Below, in pieces: positions 44,222 to 53,460 of a stretch of DNA of 64,000 bases. The stretch's first letter is position 1, and the number at the start of each line of letters is the position of its first letter. The DNA is from Bog-756 sp963769905. Lineage in GTDB: Bacteria; Actinomycetota; Acidimicrobiia; Acidimicrobiales; RAAP-2. The notes under the pieces are model-generated. The model did not search any database. It had not been told where the DNA came from and saw only the letters and a program-made list of their open reading frames with translations. The stretch spans positions 558,001-622,000 of the forward strand of contig CAVYNG010000001.1 of the NCBI GenBank assembly GCA_963769905.1. Reading direction: 5' to 3'. Made by a program: the position numbers and the translations under genes.

Positions 44222-45055
44222 TCACGAAGCTCTGCGCTGGGACAACTTGAGGAACGTCCCGACCACCAACAGGACCAGGCCCGAACCGAGCAAGGCATAG
44301 AACAGCGGAGAGATGCCGGTGTAGGCCAGTGTGCCCGCTGGAACGCTCACCGAAGCCGAGGCGCCCGCCGTTGCGCCGCTTGCCCCGGCCGACCCGCTTC
44401 CTTGTTGGCCAGACTCCGTGCCGGTCGATCCGCCCAACCCGGCATTCGGTGGATTCGGCGTCACATTGAACGGTGCGGAGAAGATGTGAGGTTTGGTGAA
44501 GTCGTTCTGGTTCGAGAAGATCCCGAGCACACACTGGTTCTGGGTATCGCACGTCGTACCACTGGACGAGCCGAGGGCCGCGTAGGGGAGGGCGAGCACG
44601 AGGAAGCCGTTGATGACCATGCTCCCGTCCGCACGGGCTCCAGCGATCGCATCGATCGTCTCGGGCTCGCATCCGGTGTTCTTCGCCGGGAGGTTCTTGC
44701 TCAGCCCCCCGGGGTCAGAGCACTCGAGCACCTTGATGGGGGTCGCACCACTCGGAAACCCCGCCGCCTCGAGTGACTGGCGGTCCATCGTCGAGTTCGC
44801 CCGGACCGTGATGTCGATCATTTGTCCACCGGAGAGCGGATTCGTCGCTACCACCGGACCCTTGGCACCTTGGACGGACAGAACGACCGTCCCGTTGGAA
44901 AGCACCGCAGCACTCGCATTGCCGGGCAGGAATGCCACGACCACCGACGCCACGACGAGCGTCGCTCCGGCTAGCTGTGCATAGCGAGCGCCGCGCCCAA
45001 ACCTCTTTGGTGCACCAACGCTTGTCTTCATCGGCTTTTCAGGAGCCATCACCAT
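44222..45055 (-). CDS. Secreted QNDF-domain protein with LAYTG sortase signal
   Basis: Surface protein of 277 residues. The signal peptide has core LAGATLVVASVVVAFLPG and cleavage near ASAA; one QNDF domain follows (GQMIDITVRANSTMD through NQNDFTKPHIFSAPFNV), with Cys at LECSDPGG, TGCEPE, TTCDT and NQCVLG. A Gly/Ser/Ala linker then leads to the sorting signal LAYTG (243-247), a hydrophobic helix and the tail KLSQRRAS. Possible starts are ATG 45055, 45049 and 45031. It is the third predicted substrate of the nearby sortase and is probably co-transcribed with the gene that begins 14 bases on. Confidence 0.83.
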   Translation of the reverse strand: MVMAPEKPMKTSVGAPKRFGRGARYAQLAGATLVVASVVVAFLPGNASAAVLSNGTVVLSVQGAKGPVVATNPLSGGQMIDITVRANSTMDRQSLEAAGFPSGATPIKVLECSDPGGLSKNLPAKNTGCEPETIDAIAGARADGSMVINGFLVLALPYAALGSSSGTTCDTQNQCVLGIFSNQNDFTKPHIFSAPFNVTPNPPNAGLGGSTGTESGQQGSGSAGASGATAGASASVSVPAGTLAYTGISPLFYALLGSGLVLLVVGTFLKLSQRRAS

Positions 45056-45218
45056 TCTTGCTCTCGATTCCTCAAGTCCGCCGCACCAACTTGTTGCGTG
45101 TTCGTCTTCATACGCCCATCGCCCAACCTCCGCGGCGGACTCCTCATTTGCACTCCAAAAGCCCGGAAGCGTCCAGCTCACCTTCCGCTGGGCGCCACCG
45201 GGCCTTTGAAGTTGTGGC

Positions 45219-45256
45219 GATCCCGAGGATGGCCGGTTCCGGCCATCCTCGGGATC
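45219..45256 (-). terminator. Strong hairpin terminator downstream of the secreted PstS-like gene
   Basis: Perfect 18-bp inverted repeat (45219-45236 with 45239-45256; arm begins GATCCCGAGGATGGCC). It starts 6 bases after the stop of the gene ending at 45263 on the minus strand. There is no clear U-run, as is common in actinobacteria. It separates that gene from the LAYTG/pst run. Confidence 0.8.
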
Positions 45257-45262
45257 AACCGG

Positions 45263-47209
45263 TCAGCTATTCGGGTCGGCCACCGACATCACCGGAGGCT
45301 TGCCCGGGAAGTACAGGGTGATCGTTCCAGTCGCCGTCGGCGCCGTAGTCAGCGTGATGGTGTTACCGCTGACCGACTGGACCGTGTCACCAGCCGGAAT
45401 CCCGTTCAGGTTCCCGCCCTGATTACCGCTCACCACCCAGGTGGGTTGGACCGCGGCCGGAACCGGAGCGGCAACGCCGCCCACGAGATTGGTTACGGTC
45501 GTCACTCCGCTCTGGGTGCTCACCGTCAGCTGCGCATCACAGGTGGCGTTCGGTGTCAGAAGACCGTCCGCCGGGGTCTGGGCCGACTGAGACAGCTCGC
45601 TGGCTGCGTCTGTCAACCGGCTGAATCCGAACGTTGCGTTGATGGTGTTCGTGATGTCCGAGTCGAAGTTACCTCCGTACAGCTGGTCCAGTCCCTTTGT
45701 CTCAAGGCCACCCGGAGAATTCGTCGGGTTGGTGTCACAGACCCAGTTCAAGAATCCGCCCGCCGACGCCCTGATGGTGTCGGTCCGGTAGATGTTGAAA
45801 AGGGTCCGAGAGGTCGGGTAGAGGTTGGACCGCTCATGGAGGATGCTCGGCGAGATCGGCGCATCACTGTTATCCGCTGGGTTCGACTCGCTGGTCAGCG
45901 ACACCGTGTACGCAGTCGGCACTCCGGACGGCACCGTACCGGTCCCCGGCGTGATGACCGCGGTTCCAGCGTGAGGAATCGTGTCGTAGTAGCCGAGCCC
46001 CTCGAAGTACAGTGAGGTTGCGATGTCGACAGCCTGGTCGGCGGGATCGTTTGGCCAGTTGGCAGCTGCGAAGTCCCCGATCTGACCCGCGTTGTTCTCC
46101 AGCGCGATCTCGGGGTTGCCCGTGTAGCCGTCACTGGTGAACGGGTTCTGCCCAGAGGCCGCGTTGTTGTTGAACGGCGAAGCCGAGCAACCCCCACCGG
46201 ATACGCCGGAGTTTGCGAAGGCGTTGAAGGTTGCCACGGTACCGGAGCCCTTGTTCACGCCGATGATCCGGATCGGGACGCCGATTGGCTTCCCGTTGCC
46301 GACTGACTGCGCGACACCACCGTTGTTGGCCGCAGACAGGTTGCTCAGCTGACCCCAGTCAGTGATGCGTGTCGCGTCAGTGGCGCACCACAGCCGATAG
46401 ACGACGCTGGTCGCCCCGGTCCCGGTTCCGCCGTCCACGTCGGTTAAAGCCGTACCGGAGCAAGCTGGGGAGCCGGTTCCGGCCGCGACGCAGTTGGTCG
46501 GGTCACCGGGCAGCCAACCCGCGGCAACCGGTCCGATCCCTCCCGCCGGGAAGGCAGGGCTGACAAAGGACTGGTGGGGAGCGGTGAAAGTGTGGCCGAC
46601 GTACCCGCTCGCCGAGCCGAACGCGGCGGGATTGATGTTCTGGAAGTCGGTCACCGGCACGCTGTCCTTGGCGTAACCGGTCTCCCGCAGCACGGCCGGG
46701 TTCGCACAGTTCGCGTTCGAAGCGATCGGCTTCGAGGAGCGGGCGAAGTCGACCGGCTCGGGAGTCGGGATGTAGCCACAGAGCTGCTGCTGGCCGTTGG
46801 TCGAGCCGATGTCGTTTTCGCCCATCAGCACTTCGTTGCTGTCGAAGTTGTCGGTCGTGTCGGTTGTCGTCACGTTGCTCTCATTCGGGGGACCTCCGGT
46901 GGTGTTGTCACACACGGAGTTCTGGGTGGCGCCCGACCCCACCAGTGTGCAGCCGTAGAGCCCGGCCTGGTTGTACTCGTCAGCAAGCTGCTGCATCATG
47001 TAGAAGGTCGTGTCCGAGCCCGACGCGCGGTCGATGTGCGACACGGTGCCGTTTGTGGTCAGCCACGTCGGGTAGACACCGTATGTCGGGTACGGCGGGA
47101 TTGTGATTGCCGAGGCAACCCCGCCTCCCAACATCATGGTGCAGGCGAGCGCCGCTCCACCGATACCCGATGCGAGCGCAAAACGGCTTCGCAACTTTCG
47201 AAGATTCAT
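45263..47209 (-). CDS. Secreted PstS-like substrate-binding protein
   Basis: Exported protein of 648 residues without lipobox or sorting signal. Signal peptide MNLRKLRSRFALASGIGG to VASA, cleaved before ITIPP. The body starts with HIDRASGSDTTFYMMQQLADEYNQ, the phosphate-loop pattern of an actinobacterial PstS-related family, and later has RIIGVNKGSGTVATFNAF. ATG 47209 has AAGGAG upstream. It is preceded by the 11-nt-repeat promoter at 47315-47384 and ends in a strong terminator, so it is probably a single-gene unit induced by the same signal as the other box-bearing genes. Confidence 0.85.
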   Translation of the reverse strand: MNLRKLRSRFALASGIGGAALACTMMLGGGVASAITIPPYPTYGVYPTWLTTNGTVSHIDRASGSDTTFYMMQQLADEYNQAGLYGCTLVGSGATQNSVCDNTTGGPPNESNVTTTDTTDNFDSNEVLMGENDIGSTNGQQQLCGYIPTPEPVDFARSSKPIASNANCANPAVLRETGYAKDSVPVTDFQNINPAAFGSASGYVGHTFTAPHQSFVSPAFPAGGIGPVAAGWLPGDPTNCVAAGTGSPACSGTALTDVDGGTGTGATSVVYRLWCATDATRITDWGQLSNLSAANNGGVAQSVGNGKPIGVPIRIIGVNKGSGTVATFNAFANSGVSGGGCSASPFNNNAASGQNPFTSDGYTGNPEIALENNAGQIGDFAAANWPNDPADQAVDIATSLYFEGLGYYDTIPHAGTAVITPGTGTVPSGVPTAYTVSLTSESNPADNSDAPISPSILHERSNLYPTSRTLFNIYRTDTIRASAGGFLNWVCDTNPTNSPGGLETKGLDQLYGGNFDSDITNTINATFGFSRLTDAASELSQSAQTPADGLLTPNATCDAQLTVSTQSGVTTVTNLVGGVAAPVPAAVQPTWVVSGNQGGNLNGIPAGDTVQSVSGNTITLTTAPTATGTITLYFPGKPPVMSVADPNS

Positions 47210-47314
47210 GGCAGTAGTTGCTCCTTGTTCTCTCGGATGATTTCGGGGAAGGCAGCACGCATCTACTGCGCAACCGGAATCCGTCACTGCACTTCTCCCA
47301 TGGCAGGGCACCCA

Positions 47315-47384
47315 TGTCAATCGAAAGACCCTGGTGACACACAGAGATAACTTCCGGATTACCGGGACGTAACAGGGCCTTCAC
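47315..47384 (-). promoter_or_regulatory. PHO-box-like promoter of the PstS-like gene: five 11-nt direct repeats plus TTGACA
   Basis: On the minus strand five consecutive 11-nt units start GTGAA, GTTAC, GTAAT, GTTAT and GTGTC (47384 down to 47330). Nine bases later comes TTGACA (47320-47315). The 11-nt spacing of GTNAY half-sites is the layout bound by PhoB/PhoP-type response regulators. No good -10 TATAAT follows. The rest of the 47.2-47.8 kb gap holds no gene I can support. Confidence 0.72.
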
Positions 47385-47714
47385 CGTGCCGTCGCTCCTG
47401 CACGCCGAACGCCCGCAGCTCGTACCCGCGGTGCTCCAGGAGGGTCCGCGAATAGCTCGTCCACCGACAGCGCCGGAGAGGGACGAAATAGGCCTCCCCT
47501 GGGTCGGAGGGAGCGCGGTCTGGGTCGAATGACCGTGGGATGTAGCGCCTTGTGTCTGCTGCGTGTCGGGTCCGAACGATGTCCGTTTCGCGCAATCGCG
47601 ATCCGGGCGGGCCGTCGTGATCCGATGCCAGGTTCTCAGCCGCTTGTCCTTGCGATGCACATGTCTTCGGGATTTCGGCTCAGTTGCGAGGCACCGAATC
47701 GGTGAGACGCCGAA

Positions 47715-47799
47715 GGCGTGTGGAGCAACCCCTGGTCACTCCACACGCCCCAAGACGTGGTGCGCTCGAACCGCCCGTCAGCTACCTCCTGCGGGCGGT
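47715..47799 (-). terminator. Two hairpins after the QNDF/TIG/Ig protein gene
   Basis: ACCGCCCG (47770-47777) pairs with CGGGCGGT (47792-47799), 17 bases after the stop of the gene ending at 47816. A second, stronger hairpin pairs GGCGTGTGGAG (47715-47725) with CTCCACACGCC (47739-47749). Tandem hairpins without a U-run suggest a terminator for the minus-strand gene. Confidence 0.6.
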
Positions 47800-47815
47800 G
47801 TCGCTTTTGGTCCGC

Positions 47816-49225
47816 TTAGGTGATGTGCAGGGTGAAGGACGCTGTCACCGTGACCGCGAACTTGACTTTGTTGACCTTGTACTTCTCGGTCGCTTCGACG
47901 GAGACGGGATAGTTCCCAGGTGCGACCTTTGTACTCGGCGTCCCCTGGAGCACACCACTCTTCAGTTTGAGGCCCTTGGGTAGCGGAATGAGCTTCTTGA
48001 ATTTCACCGCGGCCCCAGTCGCCTGGCCCAACGTCTGCAACGTGACCGGGCCGTACGGGTGCGAGATGGCTCCGTTGGGCAGCGACGTCGTCGAGATGTG
48101 GAAGCCCTGGACGGTGAGCGTGAAACTCTGGGTCCCATTGGGCGAGACACCGTTGGAAGCGGTAATCGTGATGGGGAAGGTGCCGGCCGCCGTCGGGGTA
48201 CCAGCAAGCTTTCCACCGGTGGAGAAGGTGACGCCTGGGGGCAGATTGCCGGTTTCTGAATACGTGGGCGTCGGAATCCCGACGGCCGTCACCTGGAAGG
48301 TGCCGGCCACACCGGTCGTGAAGGTCACGGACGAAGCTGAAGTGATCGTCGGTGGCAACACGTAGCTGAACTGATCTGCGGTCGAGGTCGACGAGATGCC
48401 GCTAGGCGTAGTCACGGTGACGTCGACGGTCCCGCTCCCTGCCGGGGAGTGCGCGGTGATCGAAGACGCGGAGTTGACCGAGAAGCTGGTCGCGGCAGTC
48501 GTGCCGAAATCGACCAAGCTCGCGCCGCTCAGGTTGGTGCCGGTGATGTTCACACTGGTGCCACCCAAGGTCGAACCTGAGCTCGGGCTGACTCCGGTCA
48601 CCGTGGGTGGGGTACCAGAAGGAGGTGTGCCGTCACCGGCGGGTTGTCCGCTGTCCGCACCACCGTCCGGCGCCACCACGAAGGGTGCGGAGAACAGGTG
48701 CGGCTTGGTGAAGTCGTTCTGGTCCGCGAAGATGCCGACCACGCAGTAGTTCGGCGCAAAGCCACAGGTGATGGGTCCTCCGCCCAAGTTTGGATCGGGA
48801 AGGGCAAGGACTTGGAAGCCGCCGGGCGGCCCAGTCACGCTCATGCTGCCATCGTTGCCTGCCCCCGAGATCGTGGCGACGGTTCCCGGATCGCAGTCCG
48901 TCTTGGCCGTAGGAAGTTTGGTACCACCGGGGTCGGCGCACTCGAGAAACTTGATGGGATCGGCGCCGCTGGGGTAGCCGGCGGCCACCATGGCCGCGTT
49001 GTTCATGGTGGAGTTGGGTGCAACCGTGATGCTGATGGTCTGACCACTGGCGTACGGGGTATGAGCGGTCACCGTTCCCTGGGTGGTCAGCGAGGTGAAC
49101 CCGTCGGCGCTGAGAAGCGTCGACGCACCAGCGGGGGTGACGAGTACTCCGGCTACCAGCGCCGCGGAGCCCAGCAGGGCCCCCAGACAAAGCGTGACGA
49201 CCCTCTTGACGTGCGGTACGGACAT
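47816..49225 (-). CDS. Secreted protein: QNDF domain, TIG domain, putative-Ig domains
   Basis: Exported protein of 469 residues. Signal peptide MSVPHVKRVVTLCLGALLGS to AGAS; QNDF domain (DGFTSLTTQGTVTAHTPYASG through DQNDFTKPHLFSAPFVV) with four Cys; one TIG domain (VTGVSPSSGSTLGGTSVNIT); a He_PIG-type domain (NLPPGVTFSTGGKLAGTPTA); and a C-terminal domain with SLPNGAISHPYGPVTL and LPKGLKLKSGVLQGTP, shared with the next protein upstream. ATG 49225 has AAGGAG. It has no anchor, so it is released or bound non-covalently. It carries the three-unit 11-nt-repeat promoter. Confidence 0.83.
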   Translation of the reverse strand: MSVPHVKRVVTLCLGALLGSAALVAGVLVTPAGASTLLSADGFTSLTTQGTVTAHTPYASGQTISITVAPNSTMNNAAMVAAGYPSGADPIKFLECADPGGTKLPTAKTDCDPGTVATISGAGNDGSMSVTGPPGGFQVLALPDPNLGGGPITCGFAPNYCVVGIFADQNDFTKPHLFSAPFVVAPDGGADSGQPAGDGTPPSGTPPTVTGVSPSSGSTLGGTSVNITGTNLSGASLVDFGTTAATSFSVNSASSITAHSPAGSGTVDVTVTTPSGISSTSTADQFSYVLPPTITSASSVTFTTGVAGTFQVTAVGIPTPTYSETGNLPPGVTFSTGGKLAGTPTAAGTFPITITASNGVSPNGTQSFTLTVQGFHISTTSLPNGAISHPYGPVTLQTLGQATGAAVKFKKLIPLPKGLKLKSGVLQGTPSTKVAPGNYPVSVEATEKYKVNKVKFAVTVTASFTLHIT

Positions 49226-49336
49226 CAGCGACTCCTTCGGAAGTGGGGCGGCGGAATACCCGGACCGGCTGCGGCGAACCTCACGACGCGGCCCGCGAGG
49301 CGGTCCTTCGTAAACTTGTCGCACGGTCCATGGGGA

Positions 49337-49384
49337 AGTCAATGGCATTCGGTTGATGACACAGAGAGATAACCTGGCGATTAC
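49337..49384 (-). promoter_or_regulatory. PHO-box-like promoter: three 11-nt direct repeats plus TTGACT
   Basis: Minus-strand units start GTAAT, GTTAT and GTGTC (49384 down to 49352), then nine bases and TTGACT (49342-49337), exactly the spacing seen at 47.3 and 53.1 kb. The GTTATCTCTCT unit is identical to that at 53.1 kb. It lies about 110 bases before the ATG at 49225. Confidence 0.7.
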
Positions 49385-49464
49385 CTGACCGCTTGCGGCC
49401 ATAGGTGGACACGCGGAATGGCCGGTCGATCGACTTCCCTCAACTCGACCTTTGTCTCGGCTCA

Positions 49465-49484
49465 CCCGTCATAAGCATGACGGG
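49465..49484. terminator. Small perfect hairpin in a 500-base gene-free stretch
   Basis: CCCGTCAT (49465-49472), loop AAGC, ATGACGGG (49477-49484). It lies between the end of the gene at 49733 and the next promoter at 49384. Nothing else in 49485-49732 is recognisable. Confidence 0.4.
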
Positions 49485-49732
49485 ATCCAGAGCGTCGACC
49501 ATACGGGCTCGGGGTCGATCCTTGAGCCTCCTTCGCCTGGGCAGCCGACGATGCAGCACTGGGTGATCCGCGACTTCGGGGCTCGTTCGGGACCTGTCGT
49601 GGCCGAAAACCGGTGTCGGAGAAAGAGAGTTCGACCCTCGCGGCGAAGCAGGAGTGCGCGAAAGCGGCCCCTCGCGGGTCCCTTCGGCACTCCCGTGTCG
49701 CACGCACGTTCGGCGGGTGGTGGTGGCGTTCG

Positions 49733-52700
49733 CTAGGCGATGTGCAGTGTCAACGAGACCGTGGCGATCACGCGCGACTTGACACGACCGATCTTGTACT
49801 TCTCGGTGACCTGGACGGAAACGGTGAAGTTGCCGGGCGTGAGTTTCTTGTTGGGTGTTCCAGAGAGCACGCCCGTGCTGCTCAGCTTGAGTCCCTTCGG
49901 TAGCGACGCCACCTTCTTCCACTTCAGCGAAGCACCGCTCGCTGCGCCGATCGAGTGCAACGTGACCGGTCCATAGGGCTGCAAAACGGTGGCGTTGGGC
50001 AACGAGGTGGTCGAAACGTGGAACACCACCGTGAGCGTGAAGCTTTGAGCGGCATTCGGCGACACGCCGTTGCTGGCGGTGATCGTGACCGGGAAGGTGC
50101 CTCCCAGGGCTGCGTTCCCCGAGAGTGCGCCAGTCGTGGGATTGACCGTCAACCCGTCCAGGTTCCCGGTGACGCTGAACGTCGGAGCCGGATACCCCGT
50201 CGCCGCGACCGTGAAGTTCGGCGATCCACCCGTCGCAAAGCTGTAGTGAGACGCAGAGGTGATCACCGGAGCCGCCTGGACCGTCAGGGTGAAGGTCTGG
50301 AGCGCATCGAGACCCACGCCATTGCTGGCCGCGATGGTGACCTGGAAGATGCCCGAAGTGGTCGGAGTCCCGGAGAGGACGCCGGAGGAGGGATCGATCG
50401 TCAACCCGTCCAGGTTCCCGGTGACGCTGAAGGTCGGGGGAGGGCTACCCGTAGCGGTCACCGTGAAGTTTGGCGCGCTCCCGGAAACGAACGAATAGTG
50501 GTTCACCGAGGTGATGGTCGGCTCACCAGGGATGGAGCCCGTCACCGTCAGGGTGAAGTTCTGAGACGCTTGCGGGAAGATCCCGTTGATCGCCGTGATG
50601 GTGATCGGGAAGGTGCCGGTCTGGCCCGGATACCCGCTCAGCAGGCCCGACGGAGAGAACGTCACGCCGGTCGGCAGCGGCCCGGTCTCGCTGAAGCTGG
50701 GACCCGGGAAGCCGGAGGCGGTCACCTGGAAGCTGCCGTCGACGCCTCCAGTGAAGGTGGTCGATGCCGCGGAGGTGATCACCGGCGCCGCATTGGCAGA
50801 CGACGTGCCGTCACCTGGGTTCGAACCGTCATCCGCCCCACCGTTGGAGCTCACCTGGAACGGGGCCGAGAAGAGGTGAGGCTTGGTGAAGTCGTTCTGG
50901 TTGGCGAAGACGCCGATCACACAAGCGTTGGGTGCGACGTCACAGGTGATCGGGTTCCCCGAGCCCAGGTTGACGTCGGGCAGCGCGAGCACCTGGTAGC
51001 CGCCCGGCCCGGCATTCAAGCTGCCGTCGGGATTGGCTCCGGCGAGCGTCTCGATGGTCCCCGGCTCGCACTGCGACGGGCTCGTCGGCAGATTGCCGGC
51101 GGTGCCGTTGGGGTCTGCGCACTCGACCAAGTGCATCGGCACTACCCCGCCCGTGTCCGGATAGAAGGTGGCGAGGTTGGCCTGGTCCAGGGTCGGGTTG
51201 GCGGCAACCTGGACGCTGATGATCTGACCGCTCGAGTAGGGGGTATCCGACGTCACTGCGCCTCGCGTGCTGATCGAGGTGAAGCCGTCGGAACTGGTCA
51301 GGGTGGAGACCACCGAGAGCGTGAAGCTCTGGGTTCCCTGAGGGAGCACACCGTTACTAGCGGTGATGGTGATTGGGTACGGGCCGGTCTGACCCGGATC
51401 GGGAGATCCGCTCAGCAGGCCGGATGGAGAAAGGTTCACGCCGGTGGGCAAGGTTCCGGTCTCGCTGAAGCTGGGCCCCGGGAAGCCGGAGGCGGTCACC
51501 TGGAAGCTGCCGTCGACGCCTCCAGTGAAGGTGGTCGATGCCGCGGAGGTGATCACCGGCGCCGCATTGGCAGACGACGTGCCGTCACCTGGGTTCGAAC
51601 CGTCATCCGCCCCACCGTTGGAGCTCACCTGGAACGGGGCCGAGAAGAGGTGAGGCTTGGTGAAGTCGTTCTGGTTGGCGAAGACGCCGATCACACAAGC
51701 GTTGGGTGCGACGTCACAGGTGATCGGGTTCCCCGAGCCCAGGTTGACGTCGGGCAGCGCGAGCACCTGGTAGCCGCCCGGCCCGGCATTCAAGCTGCCG
51801 TCGGGATTGGCTCCGGCGAGCGTCTCGATGGTCCCCGGCTCGCACTGCGACGGGCTCGTCGGCAGATTGCCGGCGGTGCCGTTGGGGTCTGCGCACTCGA
51901 CCAAGTGCATCGGCACTACCCCGCCCGTGTCCGGATAGAAGGTGGCGAGGTTGGCCTGGTCCAGGGTCGGGTTGGCGGCAACCTGGACGCTGATGATCTG
52001 ACCGCTCGAGTAGGGGGTATCCGACGTCACTGCGCCTCGCGTGCTGATCGAGGTGAAGCCGTCGGAACTGGTCAGGGTGGAGACCACCGAGAGCGTGAAG
52101 CTCTGGGTGGCGTCGGGAAGCACTCCCCCGTCGCTGGCGTCGATCGTGATCGGGAAGTTTCCGGTCTGGGTCGTCGTACCGCTCAGCAGGCCGGATGGAG
52201 AAAGGTTCACGCCGGTGGGCAAGGTTCCGGTCTCGGTGAAGGTTGTCGGGGGTGGCGTGCCTGTGCCCGTCACCTGGAACGACCCAGGAGCGCCGGTTTC
52301 GAAAGTCGCGCTGCTGGCCGAGGTGATGGAGATAGGAGTGGATGTCCCGTCACCGGCGGGTTGTCCGCTGTCCGCACCACCGTCCGGCGCCACCACGAAG
52401 GGTGCGGAGAACAGGTGCGGCTTGGTGAAGTCGTTCTGGTCCGCGAACATGCCGATCACGCAGTAGTTCGGCGCAAAGGCACAGGTGATGGGTCCTCCTC
52501 CCAAGTTTGGATCGGGAAGGGCGAGGACTTGGAACCCGCCGGGCGGCCCGTTCATGCTGCCGTCGTTGTTGGCACCCGAGATCGTGGCGACGGTTCCCGG
52601 ATCGCACTCCCCCTTGGCCGTAGGAAGACTGGTACCACCGGGGTCGGCGCACTCGAGGAACTTGATGGCATCGGCGCCGCTCGGGTAGCCGGCGGCCACC

Positions 52701-52936
52701 ATGGCGGCGTTGTTCATGGTGGAGTTGGCGGCAACCGTGATGTTGATCATCTGACCGCTGGCGTAGGGAGTCTGAGCCGCGACGGTGCCTTGGGTCGACA
52801 ACGACGTAAACCCGTCGGCGCTGAGGAGCGTCGAGGCACCCGCCGGGGACGCCAAGATCCCCGTTGTGAGGGTGGCACCGCAGACGAGCGCAGCGATGCT
52901 GAGTGCGACAGTCCGCGTGACGTGTCGAAATGACAT
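49733..52936 (-). CDS. Large secreted protein with three QNDF domains and several Ig-like domains
   Basis: Exported protein of 1067 residues. Signal peptide MSFRHVTRTVALSIAALVCG to AGAS. Three QNDF domains (ending DQNDFTKPHLFSAPFVV once, then NQNDFTKPHLFSAPFQV twice) alternate with He_PIG-type Ig domains (TGTLPTGVNLSPSGLLSG; NLDGLTIDPSSGVLSGTP). The second and third units are an almost exact 258-residue duplication. The C-terminus (SLPNATVLQPYGPVTL, LPKGLKLSSTGVLSGTP) is homologous to that of the protein ending at 47816. ATG 52936 has GAAGGAG. It carries a five-unit 11-nt-repeat promoter. Its role is unknown; probably surface binding. Confidence 0.84.
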   Translation of the reverse strand: MSFRHVTRTVALSIAALVCGATLTTGILASPAGASTLLSADGFTSLSTQGTVAAQTPYASGQMINITVAANSTMNNAAMVAAGYPSGADAIKFLECADPGGTSLPTAKGECDPGTVATISGANNDGSMNGPPGGFQVLALPDPNLGGGPITCAFAPNYCVIGMFADQNDFTKPHLFSAPFVVAPDGGADSGQPAGDGTSTPISITSASSATFETGAPGSFQVTGTGTPPPTTFTETGTLPTGVNLSPSGLLSGTTTQTGNFPITIDASDGGVLPDATQSFTLSVVSTLTSSDGFTSISTRGAVTSDTPYSSGQIISVQVAANPTLDQANLATFYPDTGGVVPMHLVECADPNGTAGNLPTSPSQCEPGTIETLAGANPDGSLNAGPGGYQVLALPDVNLGSGNPITCDVAPNACVIGVFANQNDFTKPHLFSAPFQVSSNGGADDGSNPGDGTSSANAAPVITSAASTTFTGGVDGSFQVTASGFPGPSFSETGTLPTGVNLSPSGLLSGSPDPGQTGPYPITITASNGVLPQGTQSFTLSVVSTLTSSDGFTSISTRGAVTSDTPYSSGQIISVQVAANPTLDQANLATFYPDTGGVVPMHLVECADPNGTAGNLPTSPSQCEPGTIETLAGANPDGSLNAGPGGYQVLALPDVNLGSGNPITCDVAPNACVIGVFANQNDFTKPHLFSAPFQVSSNGGADDGSNPGDGTSSANAAPVITSAASTTFTGGVDGSFQVTASGFPGPSFSETGPLPTGVTFSPSGLLSGYPGQTGTFPITITAINGIFPQASQNFTLTVTGSIPGEPTITSVNHYSFVSGSAPNFTVTATGSPPPTFSVTGNLDGLTIDPSSGVLSGTPTTSGIFQVTIAASNGVGLDALQTFTLTVQAAPVITSASHYSFATGGSPNFTVAATGYPAPTFSVTGNLDGLTVNPTTGALSGNAALGGTFPVTITASNGVSPNAAQSFTLTVVFHVSTTSLPNATVLQPYGPVTLHSIGAASGASLKWKKVASLPKGLKLSSTGVLSGTPNKKLTPGNFTVSVQVTEKYKIGRVKSRVIATVSLTLHIA
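50703..52109. repeat. Direct duplication: about 630 identical bases at a 774-bp spacing
   Basis: Roughly 50703-51335 recurs at 51477-52109 with almost no differences (offset 774, a multiple of three). It covers one QNDF domain plus part of the next Ig domain inside the 1067-residue protein. Synonymous positions are also unchanged, so the copy is recent or maintained by gene conversion; it is also a site where assemblies may collapse. Confidence 0.85.
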
Positions 52937-53052
52937 TGCGCGACTCCTTCGAGGGGCTTGGTGGCAGCGACCGCCGCGGCGTGACGCGTTTGTGAGGCCG
53001 AACATTTAGAGGCAGGTTCCGTCCCTTGCTTTCTGTCATGGCCCAGTACCCA

Positions 53053-53122
53053 TGTCAATCGAAAGTCCCTGGTGACACAGAGAGATAACTTCGGGATTAC
53101 CGGGACGTAACAGGGCCTTCAC
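53053..53122 (-). promoter_or_regulatory. PHO-box-like promoter: five 11-nt direct repeats plus TTGACA
   Basis: Minus-strand units start GTGAA, GTTAC, GTAAT, GTTAT and GTGTC (53122 down to 53068), then nine bases and TTGACA (53058-53053). It is nearly identical to the box at 47.3 kb over its full length. It lies 117 bases before the ATG at 52936. Confidence 0.72.
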
Positions 53123-53292
53123 CCAATGCGCGGGCTCGGGTTGAAGAGCCGATCTCGCCCGCTGCCAAGTGCTTCAATCAGTTTTCGATTCCCAGATGCG
53201 GGTCTCAGAATTGTGAGCCGGGAACGCGGATTTGAAATCCAGGTGTCGTCCGACCTGCCGGACCGCCAGGCAACGTGCACCCCAACGACCCG

Positions 53293-53356
53293 ATCCTCGC
53301 TTGCGGTTCGGTGCTCGTCCTTCGCATGTTTGTCGCTTAGGTCGCGAAGCGAGGAT
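53293..53356 (-). terminator. Hairpin after the surface-protein relic
   Basis: ATCCTCGCTT (53293-53302) pairs with AAGCGAGGAT (53347-53356), with a long loop. It lies 12 bases past the stop of the relic at 53369, as expected if a terminator survived the loss of the gene. Confidence 0.4.
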
Positions 53357-53368
53357 TGGCCCGGCTCC

Positions 53369-53460
53369 TCACGAAGTGAACCACCCTCCGACGTCGACGA
53401 TTACGTTCACCGAGCCCGCATCGTTGAACAGAGCGAGGCCCCCGACCTGGCGACGACCAA
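53369..53460 (-). pseudogene. C-terminal relic of a deleted surface protein
   Basis: About 30 codons read GGLALFNDAGSVNVIVDVGG then WFTS and a stop. This NVIVDVxGWF ending is the usual last segment of a family of actinobacterial secreted proteins. Immediately upstream is a leader homologous to that of the gene at 59124, but its ribosome site and start are gone. I read this as a paralogous gene in which a deletion joined the promoter-leader to the last codons. Confidence 0.6.

Noticed and set aside
49955..52933. A 992-codon plus-strand open frame
   Set aside because: Exact antisense of the 1067-residue surface protein; the minus frame has signal peptide, ribosome site and conserved domains, while the plus frame is Arg/Gly-rich and repetitive.
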